From assembly GCA_965224215.1 (NCBI GenBank), contig CBDCYS010000019.1, positions 62,001 to 126,000 on the forward strand: a stretch of 64,000 nucleotides of DNA, in the 5' to 3' direction. Position 1 is the stretch's first letter. The number at the start of each line of letters is the position of its first letter. The notes below the pieces were generated by a model. That model did no database searches. It was not told the DNA's origin and was given only the letters and a program-made list of their open reading frames with translations. The DNA is from CBDCYS01 sp965224215 (lineage in GTDB: Bacteria > Acidobacteriota > Terriglobia > Bryobacterales > UBA6623). Both the position numbers and the translations under genes were made by a program. Of this stretch, positions 16,765 through 29,600 are shown piece by piece.

Positions 16765-16823
16765 TTGAAAACCCTCTCCTCATCATTCATACAGATTATC
16801 AAATATAGAAGGTGCCGACTGGT

Positions 16824-16927
16824 AGGTGTGAAAAAATGGTGGGGACAGCCAGCCGCGGCCACAGCATCACTGATAAACAGGGACTTAGGAATGGCCGCTT
16901 GTGGCAGTCCCCGATTTTTTCACACCT
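16824..16927. repeat. 104-bp imperfect palindrome in an intergenic space
   Basis: Arms 16824..16861 and 16892..16927 pair over about 36 positions: AGGTGTGAAAAAAT, then a GGGGAC block and a GCGGCCA block on the left answer the reverse complement on the right. The centre is about 30 bases. It lies upstream of the sulfurtransferase gene and downstream of tsaC, and looks like a dispersed REP- or MITE-like hairpin rather than a terminator, though it could act as one in the tsaC direction. Confidence 0.65.
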
Positions 16928-16939
16928 TCCTGCACCTTC

Positions 16940-16981
16940 TTGGTTTGTCGCGGCGCGGGCTTGGTTTGTCGCGGCGCGGGC
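16940..16981. repeat. 21-bp exact tandem duplication
   Basis: TTGGTTTGTCGCGGCGCGGGC occurs twice, at 16940-16960 and 16961-16981, ending just before the tsaC stop region. Confidence 0.8.
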
Positions 16982-16987
16982 AGGAAT

Positions 16988-17623
16988 CTACCCTTGCAAG
17001 CAATCTTCGAGTCCCCCGCGCGGAATGGCACCCTCGCGAATGAGGTTCCAATCGGGCTCGGTGATGTCGACCGTGGTGGCGCCAGGACCGCTGATCATCC
17101 CGGCGTCGAGGACCAAATCGACGCGGCCATCCATCGTGCCGAAGACTTCGATACCGCTGCGGCAGGTCGGGCTGCCGGAACGGTTCGCACTTGTGGCAAT
17201 CACGGGCAGGCCCAGCATTTCGATCAATTGATTGGGCACCGCGGCTGCGCTGTGACGCACGGCCAGCCGGCCCGTATTGCCCGTCACGCGCAACGGTAAC
17301 TTCGAGGAACTTGGAACAATAATCGTGAGCGGCCCTGGCCAAAAATGCCTCGCCAGCAGGTAGAAGCGGGCGGTCAAGTTGGTCGTGTAGTCCTCGGCCA
17401 TTAGCAGCGAGGTCACTAGAATCGGCAGTGAGCGGTTCGATTCTCTGCCTTTGGCGTGAAACACGGACGAAACTGCTTTCAAATTAAAAGGATCGGCGAC
17501 GAGCACGTACAATGTGTCGGTTGGAATGGCGACGACCTTTCCGGCGGTGATCGCTTCCGCTGCGCTGGCAATGGCTTCGGGAGCTGCCGATTCAGCGTCG
17601 ATTTCGATGATTTGTGTTCGCAA
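16988..17623 (-). CDS. tsaC: L-threonylcarbamoyladenylate synthase (Sua5/YciO/YrdC family)
   Basis: 211 aa, single YrdC-like domain. Motifs: VVAIPTDTLYVL (normally PTDTVYGL), the KGRESNRSLPILV loop, RHFWPGPLTIIV, VIATSANRSGSPT and GATTVDI followed by REGAI. Makes threonylcarbamoyl-AMP from threonine, bicarbonate and ATP for the t6A modification of ANN-decoding tRNAs. The Gly-to-Val change in PTDTLYVL is unusual. No Sua5 C-terminal domain. Confidence 0.85.
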   Translation of the reverse strand: MRTQIIEIDAESAAPEAIASAAEAITAGKVVAIPTDTLYVLVADPFNLKAVSSVFHAKGRESNRSLPILVTSLLMAEDYTTNLTARFYLLARHFWPGPLTIIVPSSSKLPLRVTGNTGRLAVRHSAAAVPNQLIEMLGLPVIATSANRSGSPTCRSGIEVFGTMDGRVDLVLDAGMISGPGATTVDITEPDWNLIREGAIPRGGLEDCLQG

Positions 17624-17781
17624 GCCGGTTCCTTCTTATCGACCGCCGCGTCTGAGAACGGAAGGACAAAACACCTCTGTCGATTTTAGAGCAGTGGCTT
17701 TGCTTCGGCCATTGTTCGCAATTGTTTTGTGAACGCCGCTGCGGCACGAGATTCTGAATTCCCGACGGGACACAGTGGAAA

Positions 17782-18090
17782 TTAGGGGGCGCTACCGTTG
17801 CTGCCGAATCGGTTTTCCAGAGCTTGCACCAACCGCTCAACGCGAACGCCCAACTGCTGCACTGTTTCGTCGGTTTGCTTCTGCTGTTCCTGAAGGCCCT
17901 GCATGTTGCCCTGAAGGCCCTGCATGGTGCCTTGGATCTGTTGCATGTTTGCGTCGAAACGAGCCTGCGCTTTTCCAAGCGCAACCTGATTGAGCGCCAT
18001 CTCGTGGACTATGGTGTGTAGTTCTCCCATCCGGGCGGCAGAGACGGCCTGCTGTTCGAGCAGAAACTCCACGGTTTTTTCGACATCCAT
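17782..18090 (-). CDS. small coiled-coil hypothetical protein
   Basis: 102 aa from ATG 18090 (MDVEKTVEFLLEQQA); an ATG eight codons earlier at 18114 is also possible. Entirely helical and Gln-rich, with an internal repeat MQGLQGN/MQGLQEQ and the heptad pattern expected for a coiled coil. Similar short proteins occur in many bacteria without known function. Confidence 0.6.
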   Translation of the reverse strand: MDVEKTVEFLLEQQAVSAARMGELHTIVHEMALNQVALGKAQARFDANMQQIQGTMQGLQGNMQGLQEQQKQTDETVQQLGVRVERLVQALENRFGSNGSAP

Positions 18091-18264
18091 TGTCTCTATC
18101 TTACCGCGCTTCATCCCGGCCTCAGAACGGAGGGCCGCGTCTCCCCCGGCGAGCGCTATGCGTATCGCGACTTCGAGCGCCGAGATGTGCCCTCCGGCTA
18201 CAGTGTTCTAAAAGGCCAGTTCTTGGCTGGCGCATTTTGGGCGCTCCCGATTCGCCCAAGAGCC

Positions 18265-19038
18265 ATGACGGCTTTACATGACTTCGGAGAAAAAAGCAAC
18301 GTGCTGAGCCATATTCGATCCGTCCTATGGATGTGCCCGTTGATCGGTCTGTCCGTATTCGTCATGGGCAGCATTTCCCTGGCGGCTTCGTTGTTCGATT
18401 CAAGCGGCCGGCTGCAGCATCGAGTTGCGGTGGCCTGGGCGAGGATGGTGCTTCGCATCTGTATGGTCCGAGTTGACGTGCTCGGCGCGGAGAAGCTCGA
18501 TCCGCAACAACCCTACGTCTTCTGCTCGAATCACTTCAGTTTGATCGACACTCCGCTGATGTTCGGCAGCATGCCGCGAGAATTTCGGATTCTGGCGAGG
18601 GACAATCTGTGGAAAATTCCCTTCCTGGGCTGGCACCTGAACCGCGCCGGCCACATCCCGGTTGCCCGCGAAAGCCCCCGGGCCGCGGCCCGAAATATTA
18701 GGGAAGCGGCCGACCGAGTTCGCAACGGAGTCTCGATCTTGCTGTTCCCGGAGGGCGAAAGAACCCGCCAGCCGAACATGCGGCGATTCAAACCAGGGGC
18801 CGCTTATATCGCGATTCAAGCCGGGGTGCCGATCGTCCCGATGGCTCTCGTGGGCACGCGAGACATTTTGCCCCCAAGCTCTTCACACTTGCATCCCGCC
18901 CGAGCTGAACTACGAGTCGGTGAGCCGATCGATACCGCGGGGTTTACGAATCGAGACGCCAGAAGCGTGATTGAGCGAGCGCAGCAGGAGGTGGCGAAGC
19001 TGGCCGGCGTAGCCTGGCCGGACCACGCATCCGGCTAG
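18265..19038 (+). CDS. 1-acyl-sn-glycerol-3-phosphate acyltransferase (PlsC family)
   Basis: 257 aa from ATG 18265; the frame is open further upstream. One N-terminal hydrophobic segment (WMCPLIGLSVFVMGSISLAA), then the acyltransferase motifs: NHFSLID (the NHx4D catalytic pair), IPVARE, LLFPEGERTR and GVPIVPMALVGT. Transfers an acyl chain to lysophosphatidate at the inner membrane. Monocistronic by spacing; the next gene is leuC. Confidence 0.85.
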   Translation: MTALHDFGEKSNVLSHIRSVLWMCPLIGLSVFVMGSISLAASLFDSSGRLQHRVAVAWARMVLRICMVRVDVLGAEKLDPQQPYVFCSNHFSLIDTPLMFGSMPREFRILARDNLWKIPFLGWHLNRAGHIPVARESPRAAARNIREAADRVRNGVSILLFPEGERTRQPNMRRFKPGAAYIAIQAGVPIVPMALVGTRDILPPSSSHLHPARAELRVGEPIDTAGFTNRDARSVIERAQQEVAKLAGVAWPDHASG

Positions 19039-19120
19039 ATGCCAGGGGGCACGGAATGATGCCGGCGGGGTGTAGTCGACCTCGACCGCCCAATTGTTAG
19101 ACTGAAGCATCGAGGCTACC

Positions 19121-20527
19121 TTGAGTCATCCACGCACACTCTACGAGAAAATCTGGGGCGAGCATGTCGTCTCCCACGAGCCGGCCTGCCCGGCGGTTCT
19201 TTTTATTGATCTTCATCTGATCCACGAGGTGACCTCCCCGCAGGCTTTTCAGGGGCTGCGTGACCGCGGCATTCGAGTTCGGCGTCCCGACTGTACAGTC
19301 GCCACGATGGATCACAGTATTCCAACGACCGACCGCAGTCTTCCGATCATCGACCCTATCGCGGCCAAACAGATTGATCAGCTCCGTACCAACTGCAACG
19401 AGTTGGGCGTGCCGCTATTCGATATCGGGGACGAAGACCAAGGCATCGTTCACGTCATCGGACCGGAATTGGGACTTACGCAACCCGGCCTGACGCTGGT
19501 CTGCGGCGACAGCCATACTTCGACTCATGGGGCGTTCGGCGCACTGGCCTTCGGTATCGGGACGACTGAAGTCGAGCACGTTCTCGCCACGCAGTGCCTG
19601 CTCCAACACAAGGCAAAGACTTATGATGTGCGGTTCGACGGCGCTCTGCCGAAGGGCGTCGTGGCGAAGGACTTGATCCTTGCACTGATCGCCAAGATCG
19701 GCGTTGGCGGCGGGACGGGCCATATTCTCGAATACTGCGGAAGCGCCATCGAATCGCTTTCGATGGAAGCGCGGATGACGGTTTGCAACATGTCGATCGA
19801 AGCCGGAGCACGGGCCGGCATGGTTGCGCCCGACGAGACGACGTTCGAGTACCTTGCCGGCCGGCCACGCGTGCCAAAGGGTGAGGGCTGGGATGAGGCG
19901 GTCGCGCGCTGGCGTCAGCTTCCCGCCGACGAGGGAGCCACTTACGACAAAAGGGTGGCGATCGACGTGGCTCAGCTCGAACCAATGATTACCTACGGGA
20001 CGAACCCGGGCATGGGAGTCGGTATCACGCAGCCCGTTCCCGAACCTGCCTTGACGGGAGACTCGAGCCAAGGCAGCGCAATCCAGAAAGCCCTCGACTA
20101 CATGCAGCTCGAAGCCGGCAAGCCTTTGCTGGGCCATCCGATCGATGTCGTCTTTATCGGGAGCTGCACGAACTCGCGAATCTCGGACCTGCGTCAGGCG
20201 GCGGAGCTGTTGAAGGGGCGCAAGATCGATCCGAAGGTCAGAGTGCTGGTCGTTCCCGGGTCAGAGAAAATCAAGAAGCAGGCCGAACAAGAGAAGCTGC
20301 CGGAAATCTTCCGCGCTGCTGGAGCGGAGTGGCGCGAAGCCGGCTGCAGCATGTGCATCGCCATGAACGGCGACCAGCTTGAGCCCGGCCAGTATTGCGT
20401 CAGCACGAGCAACCGGAATTTTGAAGGCCGTCAAGGCAAAGGCGGGCGCACCTTCCTGGCCAGCCCGATGACGGCGGCCGCTAGCGCGATCCAAGGCACG
20501 ATCGCCGACGTTCGAACGATGATGTGA
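19121..20527 (+). CDS. leuC: 3-isopropylmalate dehydratase large subunit
   Basis: 468 aa with TTG start at 19121 and GAGG nearby. Signature sequences: DHSIPTTDRS, CGDSHTSTHGAFGALAFGIG, VFIGSCTNSRISDL and EAGCSMCIAMNGD (the Cys in CGDSHT is not a ligand; the [4Fe-4S] ligands are in SCTNS and CSMC). Isomerises 2- to 3-isopropylmalate in leucine synthesis. Eight bases separate it from leuD, so the two form an operon. Confidence 0.97.
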   Translation: MSHPRTLYEKIWGEHVVSHEPACPAVLFIDLHLIHEVTSPQAFQGLRDRGIRVRRPDCTVATMDHSIPTTDRSLPIIDPIAAKQIDQLRTNCNELGVPLFDIGDEDQGIVHVIGPELGLTQPGLTLVCGDSHTSTHGAFGALAFGIGTTEVEHVLATQCLLQHKAKTYDVRFDGALPKGVVAKDLILALIAKIGVGGGTGHILEYCGSAIESLSMEARMTVCNMSIEAGARAGMVAPDETTFEYLAGRPRVPKGEGWDEAVARWRQLPADEGATYDKRVAIDVAQLEPMITYGTNPGMGVGITQPVPEPALTGDSSQGSAIQKALDYMQLEAGKPLLGHPIDVVFIGSCTNSRISDLRQAAELLKGRKIDPKVRVLVVPGSEKIKKQAEQEKLPEIFRAAGAEWREAGCSMCIAMNGDQLEPGQYCVSTSNRNFEGRQGKGGRTFLASPMTAAASAIQGTIADVRTMM

Positions 20528-20534
20528 GTAACCA

Positions 20535-21140
20535 ATGACCCCAATCACCGCCTTCACGGGAAGCATGGTCCCGATGCCGGTCAAGAACATTGACACTGAC
20601 CAGATTATCCCTGCCCGTTTCCTGAAAACGATCGATAAACAGGGCCTCGGCAGCGATCTGTTTTACGACTGGCGCTACGAGGCATCGGGCGAGCCCAAGC
20701 CGGATTTCATCTTGAATCAGCCCCGAGTGCAGGGAGCTACAGTGCTGCTGGCTGGCGACAACTTCGGTTGCGGCAGCTCCCGAGAACACGCCCCTTGGGC
20801 ACTGATGGGCTACGGCTTTCGCGCTGTAATCAGCACGTCTTTCGCCGACATTTTCTGCAACAACTGCTTGAAGAACGGGCTGCTGCCGATCGCCGTCGAC
20901 GACACAACTCACGCCGAGCTGTTTGCGGCCGTCGAGAACGATGCCGCCGCCCAGGTTCAGGTCGACTTGGGGCGCCAAGCGCTGCGGCTCCCGAGTGGCC
21001 GCGAAGTCGAATTCCCAATCGACGAGTTTTCTAAGAAGTGTCTGCTGGCGGGCGTCGATCAACTGGGCTACCTGCAGCAGCAAGCGCCTGCCGTCGCTCA
21101 GTACGAAGCCAGCCACCCCCGTCCGGTTTGTACGATCTAG
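20535..21140 (+). CDS. leuD: 3-isopropylmalate dehydratase small subunit
   Basis: 201 aa. NIDTDQIIPARFLK, LAGDNFGCGSSREHAPWAL and ISTSFADIFCNNCLKNGLLP are the LeuD signatures; the GCGSSREHA loop closes the active site formed with LeuC. Ends exactly at the start of the 359-bp tandem repeat. leuA and leuB are not in the window. Confidence 0.97.
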   Translation: MTPITAFTGSMVPMPVKNIDTDQIIPARFLKTIDKQGLGSDLFYDWRYEASGEPKPDFILNQPRVQGATVLLAGDNFGCGSSREHAPWALMGYGFRAVISTSFADIFCNNCLKNGLLPIAVDDTTHAELFAAVENDAAAQVQVDLGRQALRLPSGREVEFPIDEFSKKCLLAGVDQLGYLQQQAPAVAQYEASHPRPVCTI

Positions 21141-22217
21141 CCCGCATTTCTCACCGGCTAAGGGGCCAAGCACATGACAGGCCCGCCATTACTTTGTTGC
21201 GCTTGCTCGCCGTGCTCAACGTACTGTCCGAGTACGCCTCGTTGATCAAGTGGGGGTCGTCAAGCGGCGAGCGCCTCGTACTGACAGGCCTCTCATGGAC
21301 TTTGCCTCGCCACCCGATGAGAAATGCGGGCTAGGTCTAGGAGCCCACTCGATCGACAGCCTGGTGAGCAGGCGGCCGCGATGGGCTACTGCACGCTCAC
21401 ATGCCGGTTGCCCTTCACGTAAAACCGCAGAGGCAGATCCCGGCTCGTAGAGATTCCAATGCGGGTCGCTGTCTGGATCTCAAACACTTCCGGGGCCTGC
21501 CCGCATTTCTCACCGGCTAAGGGGCCAAGCACATGACAGGCCCGCCATTACTTTGTTGCGCTTGCTCGCCGTGCTCAACGTACTGTCCGAGTACGCCTCG
21601 TTGATCAAGTGGGGGTCGTCAAGCGGCGAGCGCCTCGTACTGACAGGCCTCTCATGGACTTTGCCTCGCCACCCGATGAGAAATGCGGGCTAGGTCTAGG
21701 AGCCCACTCGATCGACAGCCTGGTGAGCAGGCGGCCGCGATGGGCTACTGCACGCTCACATGCCGGTTGCCCTTCACGTAAAACCGCAGAGGCAGATCCC
21801 GGCTCGTAGAGATTCCAATGCGGGTCGCTGTCTGGATCTCAAACACTTCCGGGGCCTGCCCGCATTTCTCACCGGCTAAGGGGCCAAGCACATGACAGGC
21901 CCGCCATTACTTTGTTGCGCTTGCTCGCCGTGCTCAACGTACTGTCCGAGTACGCCTCGTTGATCAAGTGGGGGTCGTCAAGCGGCGAGCGCCTCGTACT
22001 GACAGGCCTCTCATGGACTTTGCCTCGCCACCCGATGAGAAATGCGGGCTAGGTCTAGGAGCCCACTCGATCGACAGCCTGGTGAGCAGGCGGCCGCGAT
22101 GGGCTACTGCACGCTCACATGCCGGTTGCCCTTCACGTAAAACCGCAGAGGCAGATCCCGGCTCGTAGAGATTCCAATGCGGGTCGCTGTCTGGATCTCA
22201 AACACTTCCGGGGCCTG
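21141..22217. repeat. exact tandem triplication of a 359-bp unit
   Basis: Copies at 21141-21499, 21500-21858 and 21859-22217 are identical as far as I can follow. Each unit contains the leuD-mpg intergenic space plus the last 114 bases of the mpg coding sequence (including its stop), so two extra mpg tails lie between the genes. Within each unit a CCCGCATTTCTCACC arm (unit start) faces GAGAAATGCGGG about 180 bases on. The copies are too large and spacer-free to be CRISPR. Recent unequal exchange or an assembly artefact would both explain perfect identity. Confidence 0.9.
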
Positions 22218-22712
22218 CGTCAAGCGCACCCGCAAAGGCCCTCGCGTCACGTCCACGCCGTAGTGCTCCCGCGCAATTCCCATCGCCTTCGTCAGCTTGC
22301 CCGGGCCGGATGCCAAATCGTGTAGCCGCTTGGCTTTGGGCCGGCGGCGCTGCATCTCGTCAATTCCGCAAACCGGCTCAAGAGCACGAAGCAGCACGCA
22401 ACCCGCCTGCCCGGCGGGCTCGGTCACGAGGTTGAGGCACTCGTGCATTCCGTAAAGAAAGTAGACGTAGGCATGCCCCGGCGGACCGAAAAGGACACGG
22501 GTTCTTTTAGTGAGACCGCGAGCCGAGTGCGCCGCTGGGTCGCCGGAACCAAGGTAGGCTTCGGTTTCGACGATCTTGGCCGCAAGTTCGCAACCCTCGA
22601 ACTGATGGATGAGGTAGTGGCCCAGTAGCTCGCGGGCCACCTCCGCCGCCGGGCGGTTGAAGAAGGCTCGGTCAGCTCTCCGCGTGCTTCGAAGCAATTG
22701 GCGGAGAGTCAT
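22104..22712 (-). CDS. 3-methyladenine DNA glycosylase (AAG/MPG family)
   Basis: 202 aa, full length. ETEAYLGSGDPAAH contains the catalytic Glu region, followed by YVYFLYGMHECLNLV, LASGPGKLTKAMGI and RIGISTSRDLPLRFYVKGN. Excises alkylated purines such as 3-methyladenine. Its last 38 codons (with the stop) lie in the third copy of the 359-bp repeat. The start lies 33 bases downstream of the acnA stop, so co-transcription with acnA is possible. Confidence 0.9.
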   Translation of the reverse strand: MTLRQLLRSTRRADRAFFNRPAAEVARELLGHYLIHQFEGCELAAKIVETEAYLGSGDPAAHSARGLTKRTRVLFGPPGHAYVYFLYGMHECLNLVTEPAGQAGCVLLRALEPVCGIDEMQRRRPKAKRLHDLASGPGKLTKAMGIAREHYGVDVTRGPLRVRLTQAPEVFEIQTATRIGISTSRDLPLRFYVKGNRHVSVQ

Positions 22713-22744
22713 ACGCTTTGCGGCAGAGCGCTCACGCCGTCGGC

Positions 22745-25486
<2,742 letters not shown>

Positions 25487-25613
25487 ACTGAAACTCCTGC
25501 TAGGGAGGGCCGAAGAACGCAGCCCAACGCGGACGCCCCAATAGAGCTGGGGCGGACTCTACTTTATCATCGCATTAAGAGGCCGAACACGAGGAGGCCG
25601 GACGCGGAAAGCC

Positions 25614-25937
25614 TCAGCGGCCGGCAAGCTCGGCTTCGAGCCAAGCCAAATACTTCGGAGACCCGTCGACGATCGGCGTGACGATCAACTCGGGCAAATC
25701 GTAGGTATGCAGCTTTTCTAGCGCTTGCCGCACTGCGTCGATCAAGTCTCTCGATGTCTTGATCAGCAGCAGAATCTCGTCGTCGCTCTCGACGCTGCCC
25801 TTCCAGCGATAGTAGGACTTCACGGCCGGCACGACGCTTACGCAAGCGGCCAGGCGCTCGTCAATCAGATGGCGTGCGATCTGCTCGGCTTCTTCGGCGT
25901 CGTCGCAGGTTGTGTAGGCGACAACTTTGTCGGTCAT
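25614..25937 (-). CDS. cutA: divalent cation tolerance protein CutA
   Basis: 107 aa. Start placed at ATG 25937 because AGGAGGTCC lies just upstream; an in-frame start eight codons earlier lacks one. ARHLIDERLAACVSVVPAVKS, YYRWKGSVESDDE and ELPELIVTPI-like DLPELIVTPIVDGSPKYLAW are CutA1 signatures. Forms a trimer; linked to copper tolerance in E. coli but its exact role is unresolved. Upstream, a single CCCGCATTTCTC arm of a dispersed palindrome lies at 25955-25966. Confidence 0.93.
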   Translation of the reverse strand: MTDKVVAYTTCDDAEEAEQIARHLIDERLAACVSVVPAVKSYYRWKGSVESDDEILLLIKTSRDLIDAVRQALEKLHTYDLPELIVTPIVDGSPKYLAWLEAELAGR

Positions 25938-26081
25938 CGAAAAGGACCTCCTGACCCGCATTTCTCGTCAGCGTGCGGCTCTTCCATAAATTCGCTCAAC
26001 GGCTCTCAGCCACAACAAGCGTTGTTCTCAGTGGTCTGCCTGAGGGGGTCGGGCTGGCTTTGAATTATACTGGAGAAATCC

Positions 26082-26375
26082 ATGGATCGAAAGATCACAC
26101 GCGTCCGGCTCATTGGAATCGTCGTCCTGGCGGTTGTAGGCGTTACTTTCTATGGCCTGTCAGTACACGAGAGATTCTCGGAACTGGGCGATTCGTGGGA
26201 ACAAGAACGCGCGCTCGAAGAGAAGATCGAAAACCTGCTACGGGAGAATGCCGCCATCGAAGGTCTGATCGAAGACCTCGGCCCCGATGGCCGCGAAGTC
26301 GAGAGAATCGCGCGTGAGGAACTCCGCTTGGCCACGGGCGACCAGGCTGTCATCGACATCCCCGAAAAGAAGTAG
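26082..26375 (+). CDS. FtsB/DivIC-like septum formation initiator
   Basis: 97 aa: short cytoplasmic N-terminus, one membrane helix (LIGIVVLAVVGVTFYGLSV, residues 10-28), then a coiled coil (ERALEEKIENLLRENAAIEG) and the family end VERIAREELRLATGDQAV. This architecture defines FtsB/DivIC, which bridges FtsL and FtsQ at the division site. Monocistronic. Confidence 0.82.
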   Translation: MDRKITRVRLIGIVVLAVVGVTFYGLSVHERFSELGDSWEQERALEEKIENLLRENAAIEGLIEDLGPDGREVERIAREELRLATGDQAVIDIPEKK

Positions 26376-26646
26376 GGGAGCGCAAGGCCTGAAAACTCCT
26401 AGGCCCAGCCCTCTGTCTCTGGGTGAGCCATCCGCGTAGGGTGTTCAATGTCGCATCGCTCGTTTTTTTTCGCGCCGGGCAGCGCACATCAGGTCAGAGC
26501 GGCCAATAGCAGGAAACAAAGTAGAAGCCCCGCCGCCGGCTGATAGCCGCTAGCTACGATCTCGCCAACGACAACAACGCAACAGGCAAGAATCATCCGC
26601 CACGAAACGTTCGGGATTTCTCAGCCACCGGCCTGGAGGAAGCCGT

Positions 26647-29600
26647 TTAGTCGCCAGTCGATTCGACCGGTTCGAGGCCACCAACGACGGCCCGCCGTTG
26701 CGCGGCTCTTTCGGCCCGCTGCTCCAGCGTCATGTAGATAACAGGGATAAACACAAGGGTAATGAGAGTGGAGGTCGTAAGCCCGCCAATGATCACTCTG
26801 GCCATCGGCGCTTGCAGCTCGCCGCCCTCACCGAGTCCGAGCGCCATCGGCACCAGCCCGAGTATGGTCGTAATCGTCGTCATCAAAATGGGACGAAGCC
26901 GTCTCTTGCCGGCGGTAATCACCGCTTCGCGAAGCTCGCAGTTGTGCTCGCGCCGAAGCTGGTTCGTGTAGTCGAGCAGAACGATAGCGTTGTTCACGAC
27001 GATGCCCAGCAAGACGATGACTCCAAGAAACCCCTGAATACTGAACGTCGTGTCCGTCAGCAGCAGCATCAGGACAATGCCGATCAGCGCCAACGGGATG
27101 GAGAACAAGATGATAAACGGATCCCGCAAAGACTCAAACTGCGACGCCATGACCATGTAGACCAGGATCAAAGCCAGGATGGCCGCGAAGCTCATTTCAC
27201 GGAACGCCTCCTGCTGTTCCTCATATTCGCCGCCGAAGATGAACTCATAACCGTTGGGACGATCGATTCCCTCCAGGGCCGTTCCCAAATCGCCGACAAT
27301 ACTGCCGAGGTCGCGGCCCGCGACCGTACCGCCGACGATGATCATGCGTGCCTGGTCCGCCCGGGTGATCTCGAAGGGGCCTTCCTGGCGCCGCATGCGG
27401 GTGATGCTCTCGGCCGGAACGACGCTTCCATCCGGCAAGGTGATCGGCACTTGCGCAACCTGGCCGATGTTCAGACGGTCTTGCTCGCGCAAGCGCACCA
27501 GGATGTCGTATTCGTCCCCTTCCTCCCGGAACATCGAGGCGCGGGTCCCGCCGATAGCGGTCTCGAGCGCCTCGGCCACCTCGGAAACGGCCAGGCCCAT
27601 GCTGGTTGCCTTCTGGCGGTCGACGGTAACCACCATTTCCGGCAAACCGGGCCGCTGGCTGACCTGGGCGTTGACGACACCGTCGACCGACATCATGGTC
27701 TCGCGGACCTGCTCGGCGAGGCGGCGCATGGTGCCCATGTCGTGCCCTCGAACCTCGACCGAGAGCCGGTCGTCACCGCTGCGGCCGCCGCGGCGGCGCA
27801 TGCCGCTGCTCACGCGGGTGCGGATCAGCATGCCGGGCTCGACGTGCATCAGCGGCCGCAGCTCCGCGACAATCGCCGCCGCGTTGCGGTCGCGCAGGTT
27901 CTGGTCTATCAACTCGATCCGCAGTTCTCCCTGGTTGGTGCCCTCGGCGCGGTAGGTGCTGGCGCTTCCCGCCTCGGTCATGATGTTCTTGATTTCGGGT
28001 ATGCTTTCCCGTGCGATCCGGGCAACTCGCTGCACCACGGCTTCGGTGACCTCGACACGGGTGCCCGGCTCAAGATCGAGGTCCACGCGAATCGAACCTT
28101 CGTCGACTTCCGGTTCGAGCTCGACCCCGATCAAGGGCAACAAATACAGCGACCCGGCGAAGAGCGCCGTGGCGCACGCGAGCACCGTAACGCGATGATC
28201 GAGCGACCAGGAAATGATGGCACTGTAACGATTGGACAGGCCGTCCTGGAGATTGCCCATCTGGCGGTAGAACCAGCCACTAAGACCGCGGCGCTGGCGG
28301 CCGGATGACACATCGGGCAGGAAGCGGGAGCAGAGCAGAGGCACGACCGTGACGGCGATGATCAGCGAACACAGCAGAGCGAAAGAAACGACCCAGGCTA
28401 GCTGCTGAAACGTCTGCGCCGACATCCCGGCCATAAACAGGACGGGGACGAACACCGCGGTCGTCGTCAGCGTCGAGGCCGTAATCGCCATCGAGACCTC
28501 TTTGCTTCCTACTATGGCGGCCTGCTTGATTTCGCTGCCCTGCTCGCGATGCCGGAAGATGTTCTCCAGCACAACGATGGCATTATCGACCAGCATCCCG
28601 ACGCCAAGAGCCAGCCCTCCGAACGAAACGATGTTCAGAGTAAAGCCGTTGAAATACATCAACGCGAACGTCGCAATGACGGAGATGGGAATAGCCACGC
28701 CGATAATGAGCGTGCTGGTGATACTGCGCAGGAAGAACAACAGCACGACGACAGCCAGCCCGCCGCCGACCAGCGTCGCCTGCTGGACGTTTCGAATAGC
28801 TCCCCGGATGAAATCAGCCGAGTCCCAGGGCGACGACAACGCGATGTGGGGATATTCCTCGATGAGGTCGGCGACTATGGCATGCACGCCTTGGGAGACT
28901 TCGACGGTGTTGGCTCCTGACTGCTTGTAGACAAAGAGCCTGACCGCGGGCTTTCCGTCTACCGTCACGACATAGCGGATGTCTTCGTGCGAGTCCTCGA
29001 CGGTGGCGATATCCCGAATGTAGACGGGGACCCCGTTTCGGGTGGCGACGCCGACATTGAGTATGTCATTGACGTTTTTGAATTCGCCCTCGGTTCGAAA
29101 CAGCACTTCATAGCGGCCCTCTTTGACGGGGCCGACCGGAAGATTGATGTTCTCGCGTCGAAGGGTTTGCACCACACCCGAGACGGAAAGGTTGAGAGAG
29201 CGCAGTTTGTCCAGAGCCAGGTTGACGTGAATCTGGCGGCGCAGCCCGCCCGAGACCCTTGCCTGGGCTACGCCGTTCACGCGCTCGATGCGGAACTGGA
29301 TGTATTTCTCGGTGAAGTGACGCAGCTCCTTGGCGTCCATCTCGCTGGAAGCCACGGTCAGAAACATGACAGGAAATTGCGTAACGTCGAACTTGTAGAG
29401 AGTCGGCGGATCGATGTCATCCGGCAGCGTGGTGCGGCGGCGGTCGATGCGGGTCCGCAGGTCGTTCGCCGCCTCGTCCATGTCGGTCCCGTAGGCGAAA
29501 CGGCAGCGCACGCTGGAGCGGCCTTCGGAAGAAGAAGAGGTGATCTCCTCCAAGCCGGGCGCGGCGGCGAGTACCTGCTCGAGCGGGCGCGACACCAGAG

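Noticed and set aside
21250..22168. three identical 66-codon frames (21250, 21609, 21968)
   Set aside because: They arise from the 359-bp repeat; no protein-like features and no ribosome site.
21141..22217. possible CRISPR array
   Set aside because: Units are 359 bp and directly adjacent with no variable spacers.
26698..28308. 536-codon open frame on the plus strand
   Set aside because: Antisense of the RND permease; composition is His/Arg/Gln-rich and has no domain.
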